Shown here: positions 24,001 through 25,969 of the stretch, one piece after another
Numbering within the stretch: the stretch's first letter is position 1
Layout of the letters: each line of letters starts with the position of its first letter
Source: CAZFZQ01 sp964522845
GTDB taxonomy: Bacteria > Patescibacteriota > Patescibacteriia > GCA-002772895
NCBI GenBank assembly: GCA_964522845.1
Contig: CAZFZQ010000006.1
Location: 1 to 25,969 of the forward strand
Length of the DNA stretch: 25,969 bases
Reading direction: 5' to 3'
Position numbers and translations under genes: made by a program
The notes under the pieces: model-generated
Databases searched by the model: none
Told to the model about the DNA's origin: nothing
Seen by the model: the letters and a program-made list of their open reading frames with translations, nothing else

Positions 24001-24103
24001 CATTCAACCCCAAATTCGGCTGGGCAAACGCAAAACCTGCCACCGCGAAAATGCCGAGACAGATTAACAATCCGATACTTTTGTTTCTATTCTTCAACAT
24101 CAT
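18089..24103 (-). CDS. giant secreted protein: VirB2-like pilin segment, Ig-like and IPT/TIG domains, cysteine-rich repeats
   Basis: 2004 residues. In order: signal peptide (1-27, cut at AFAQ/PNLG); two membrane helices (about 49-75 and 92-117) flanking FLWMTAGGEADKIATAKK, the layout of VirB2/TrbC-type pilins; Gly run (130-138); a Big_5-like Ig domain; a second Ig-like domain; a cysteine-rich unit (CTQGADCASGSCQGGVC); about four IPT/TIG domains starting VILGVSPADGAPGVYVTISG; more Big_5-like domains; six DUF4215-type repeats (CGNSAVEKGESCDLGAQNG and kin); another Ig-like domain; and a terminal DGYEAI...IFVISYSQ domain. It stops at TAA 18091-18089, but the frame continues. The ATG overlaps the upstream stop (ATGA). 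A cell-surface adhesin or appendage is inferred. Confidence 0.9.
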   Translation of the reverse strand: MMLKNRNKSIGLLICLGIFAVAGFAFAQPNLGLNEFGAQTNLSTTPIGVTIAGIVRIFLSVLGIIAVILLLYAGFLWMTAGGEADKIATAKKLLINAVIGLGIILSSLAITQFILGALSSATGTNIEAIGGGGGGGGGLPADAFVVKGISPSGNLPIRNVVVRVALNHSPDPSTINGNVLVTKKSDASIAFMNFVINNNSIELTPSASCPPPNASVKCLDENTAYKVEVKTGLKDTGGKNLNCGGFAPNCTAEFTTGSLIDTAPPQVAVTYPDPGQSVPENDVVAVWAKATDDSAISQIDFFADSAYFDKAVPAGVSPPVFEGKVFWNTTGVTRGNHNLSAKAYDVDSNNAISAPLSVTVRAAHCFNNVKDGDETALDCGGADCAACSGSTCTQGADCASGSCQGGVCVDTPVILGVSPADGAPGVYVTISGRYFGASAGTVTFLGGTGPADDKIAQLAPCNGAWSDKQIIVTAPQGIVSGPIEVKTTIGADATNDARGPALPNFVVTPTLRPGICSLTPGEGKSGVTFTISGTEFGAAQGTSFIKFGNTYATPQSWSSASVSALVPVLSEGVNSVQINRGGIDSNAVAFTVLSLTSGTKPTINYVDPGAGPAGEYITIFGNNFGDAAGVVQFLRADGTVALGDTNFPQSCAAINYWRNGSIIIKVPAAFSDGSSTKNTAASLRIRRADAALSNSVSFAINSDTPKPGICGLNPDNGPIGTKVNILGERFGGGGTATFYNNVGSAVTAWGTELVQTAVPNGAVSGPVNVTVASKGSNSANFSISDCGKTPGICGVDQQCCAASCISKTAVCQAAPKEGAYAWHISTGIIPRVPHVVLDCSTGIGAANPSPSPWNTRPGGNSVCINGIVNVRLDSKLDPATVIMTGVAADTIALYKCTGQTSTSTPNPCAAKTKVALDPIYSGLYSVNATDDGVQLYPAGGKLEKDTQYLVELSAKIRGAGAGGGYMEEKAECGAGNSYCFNFKTANSDGLCRVGSLVTSPQDYTSDKKEFLEYVSSPRAKDDVCLNINASVYTYTWSSSQPPSAAINSIGFNLAGQPKANAAIIQTISETSPGAPAVITSEIPVENVSGATNLTVKFADPIVVEKWPSCTTACVNSTIGASFNVDMDPATIIPANITVFICATENCDSFSGTVTGAVSYDVAGKKFDFTPSQNLAVNSFYLARLDAQQIRSTSGVALTGANSGRYYVWQFRTRADATPCVVNKVNVNPQSQIYNFIPQIAEFNSEALGAPDSCNPQGQRLNSYSYNWSWNSAAPAIVALANNGAYNILPPTGVGCNDRCLRTGSTPNASVCGNSAVEKGESCDLGAQNGKSGSTCSANCLSVGTSAPTCGNGITNPGEDCDLGAQNGKAGSYCSSKCLLLGSASANSICGNGPLPQAIGKGENCDDGNTASGDGCSSQCLNEGTLSSIASCGNSIPEKNLGEDCDLGAQNGKPGSTCSSVCLVTGTLAPTCGNNSIDSGETCDDGNLVSGDGCSSQCLNEGSNLNYGSVCGNSAVEYGESCDAGTSDSNIDPRQYGVAVAKGVTKINASTQNVSGSSDVEVLCVSTSDVDCQKYAPPGEFLGVGADNCCYVRPQATPLYPDIGETNVCRNTLISMNFNQIMDGAAGEISIDQKRSSGYCPGGSTTSTDSQWCLGAIKATRSIIDDAATKKTEFDWNINNLLESGKNYRVVLTNFKNKGGVLQEVNPYSWTFTAGNYICKIDKVEVTPNPIIFNNIKPTSPDNLNGSPQQATARAISFPDKPLSSIAGIYAWDLSWDTSPKKFISLNNTALNPATITALGQNGEETLSAKITFTADQFKTSTASPPADGTARVIVFLCENPWPGITSFPYVVDTTANASTYYCMDNKPKDLPYLNIVSAGASADILKEYLFTDPDSGDAVGMRIYQNANHLSPLAWYKSKLFVGNPTAAQVDGYEAIVDGRSTYINAANHTGTSNYTNIFVISYSQSASPEMQNIFNQMLKNWKFNTNLTDAADKEKIRCDTKRV

Positions 24104-25913
24104 GGAATGTAGTTACATTTTGCGGGGCTTGGTATTCCATTACAGCAATACGGCGCAAGAGCGGTCGGAGTACATGACGGTCCCGCGGAGGGGTTATAGC
24201 AATTTTGCCGCAAATCCTGAACTTTTGATTTTACAGACGGATAATAATTATATTGCACGCCGCCAAAAATCGACGGAGCGAACGCCCCGTGTTTCACAGT
24301 CGCCCGCGTTTTTACAGGGTTCGCGCCCGCAAGAACCGGCTGATCCAAGGCGTCCAGCGCGTCGGAATCCACGCCATAAAACATTTCATATGGCGGCGGC
24401 ACATCATGAATAATGGAAATATTGCTGTTGTTCAAAGTCGCGACGCTCATCACTTTATCAAAAGTAATTTTAACCGGTGTGTTCAAGCCCACATTTTGCG
24501 CCGAAAGCCCAGGATCAATAGCGGAAATTCTTGGCGGAACCAAATCAATTTGGTCGCTAGTGTTAAATTGCCAAGATACATTGTCGCCCAAAGTTACGTT
24601 CGCGCTGTTCCAAACAAAATTTGTTTTCGGCCCGTCGGCCTTGCCGTTGCCGTTGCCATCCATTGAATTGCCGNNNNNNNNNNGGCCAAATCCACAATAC
24701 CGTCATACGGAAAACCCGCGGCCTGGGGCAGCTCGACGCCCAGTGAAGCGGCCTTCACCAGCGCGGCTAAAGTCGCGTTCGCGGGCAAGCAATAAATCGT
24801 CCCGCCGCAAGAATTTGTCCCGCAAGCATCCCGGGTGGTAAATTCCACAGTCTTGTAGCCGTTGCCGATTTTATATCCACCCGCCAAAATTGTCGCACCC
24901 GATGAAAGCGTTATATTCTGATATCCCGTTCCGCCGGATGCCACCTCGCCCGAAGCCGAAGTCGGATCCACGCTCTCTGAAAAATTTATTTGCACGATGG
25001 TGTTGCGCGGATTGATGCCTTGCGACGGAATAATGCTCACGATTTTCGGCGGGATATTATCCACAATCGGATCAACCTGGAATTCCCATTCATAACCGGA
25101 CGAAAACGCGCCGGCAAACGCATTCGCGCCGTCCGCTTTTTTCAATCCCGACGTGAAAAAAACCGTATAAGACATGGGCTCGGACGGACTGCCCAAAAGC
25201 ACCACGGGCGCAAAAACAAAATTTAATTTATCCGGCGTAAAATTAACTCTGGCCGTAACAAGATCGGCATCGGTTAAATTTTTAAAATTATTTCCAGCTT
25301 GTCTTAGGGCCGCGGTTTTTGCCATTTTGAAAACTTTTTTATCAGCCTCGCCGGAAGCCAAAATCAAACTGTTATTATCAATCGCCTCTTTGAAAGTTAT
25401 AGCCACCTTGGTGTTGCGCGGAGCGGAAGCGCCGCGATCCGGCACATGGCCGGCAATAATGCCCGCGCCGAGCGATCCGGATAACGGCTGGCCGTAAACC
25501 GCCGTCCCTCCTCCCCCGCCTCCGCCCGTTGCCGTGCCGGTCAAAACGCCGACGATAAATTGCGCAATGCCAAAGGCTGATAAAATTATAGCTAAACCAA
25601 TCATCGCGTTAATCAAAGTTTTTTTGGCCGCGCCGATTTTTGTGGCGTCCCCGGCCGCGGACATCCATTGCCACCCGCCGTAAATTATCAAAACCACGGC
25701 CACCGTTCCCAAAAGCCCTAAAAATACTTGTACAATCCGCGCGATAATTATTCTGATGTCCGTTTGCGCCAATTGCACCCCACCCTCGGCTAAAGAATTA
25801 ATGCCCAAATTCGGCTGGGCCAGCGCGGCGCGAGCAACAAAAAAAACCACGCACGCAAAAAGCGCAATCGTGGTTTTTTTTATGATCCGTTTGTTAACGA
25901 GTTCGCGTAGCAT
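24100..25913 (-). CDS. secreted VirB2-like pilin segment fused to Ig-like domains (paralogue of the giant), split by a 10-N gap
   Basis: Signal peptide (about 1-32), two membrane helices (about 54-80 and 99-125) around GGWQWMSAAGDATKIGAAKK, Gly run (130-136), then Big_5-like Ig domains (VAITFKEAIDNN; IPPKIVSIIPSQGINPRNTIVQINFSES; VPPRISAIDPGL). The mature start QPNLGIN matches that of the giant, so they are tandem paralogues. The 10 N at 24674-24683 puts the two halves in different frames. A true gap length of 2 modulo 3, or a 1-base overlap giving DLAGNSMDGNG, restores one gene of about 600 codons. Its TGA overlaps the ATG of the giant, so the two are translationally coupled. The start at 25913 has no clear Shine-Dalgarno. 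Confidence 0.85.
24674..24683. other. assembly gap (10 N)
   Basis: Ten N in the middle of the pilin-like paralogue. The flanks end GGCC and begin CGGC on the minus strand, which suggests the contigs abut or overlap by one base. Confidence 0.95.
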
Positions 25914-25969
25914 GGGAACCGCGTTAATTGATGGGAAGCAAATTACGAATTTTGTACGAATATACTAAT

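Noticed and set aside
24594..24673. Frame of the 25913 gene as read through the 10-N gap
   Set aside because: After the gap it becomes an unrelated Ala/Thr/Arg-rich peptide, while the other frame continues the Ig-like domain. The N count is a placeholder.

Overview
The window looks like a scaffold from an uncultivated ultrasmall bacterium of the Candidate Phyla Radiation (Patescibacteria), most likely Parcubacteria-like. This is inference. It rests on signal-peptide proteins that carry a two-helix VirB2-type pilin segment fused to very long extracellular regions, on small thrombospondin-type-3 calcium-repeat membrane proteins, on reduced gene lengths, and on a diversity-generating retroelement (DGR). 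Two N runs (12367-12466 and 24674-24683) show it is an assembled scaffold. Almost every gene is on the minus strand, so transcription runs right to left. The two clear exceptions are a small exported cysteine-rich protein at 211-447 and the avd-like gene near 3199-3567.

Right part (14515-25969): two tandem paralogues begin with a signal peptide, a two-helix pilin-like segment and a glycine linker, followed by Ig-like domains. The second is a giant of 2004 codons whose reading frame continues for another 586 codons after a single in-frame TAA at 18089-18091. Two smaller membrane-anchored proteins with calcium-binding repeats follow. This looks like a cell-surface locus. Middle (7997-14505): ybeY, dgkA, ftsA and ftsZ form a division and envelope cluster, followed by an operon of a small membrane protein, an HtrA protease and pyruvate kinase. 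The pyruvate kinase gene also has a single in-frame TAA. Then come ftsH, a LAGLIDADG homing endonuclease whose last codons are the first 24 bases of tRNA-Asp, and a superoxide dismutase.

Left-centre (2356-4751) is the most notable region. It is a DGR with a template repeat (TR, 3587-3703) and a variable repeat (VR, 4047-4163) at the 3' end of a target gene. In the 113-bp core all 18 differences fall at template adenines (coding strand) and none at the other 90 non-adenine positions. The target gene has a consensus promoter and its own terminator. The TR has a separate extended -10 promoter and a hairpin at its predicted 5' end. A short hairpin sits just past the VR. The avd-like gene is on the opposite strand behind an 11-C tract. 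The reverse transcriptase has lost its YxDD-bearing part by internal deletion and also carries a repeat-derived in-frame insert of about 40 codons. The cassette was recently active but, as assembled here, cannot work without a reverse transcriptase from elsewhere.

A second theme is palindromic repeats sitting in frame inside conserved genes: two in queA, one in queH, one in pyk and a double one in the reverse transcriptase. A related inverted pair lies between queH and queA. They add short peptides between conserved blocks without breaking the frame, in the manner of Rickettsia palindromic elements. The left end (queH, queA) encodes the last two steps of queuosine synthesis.
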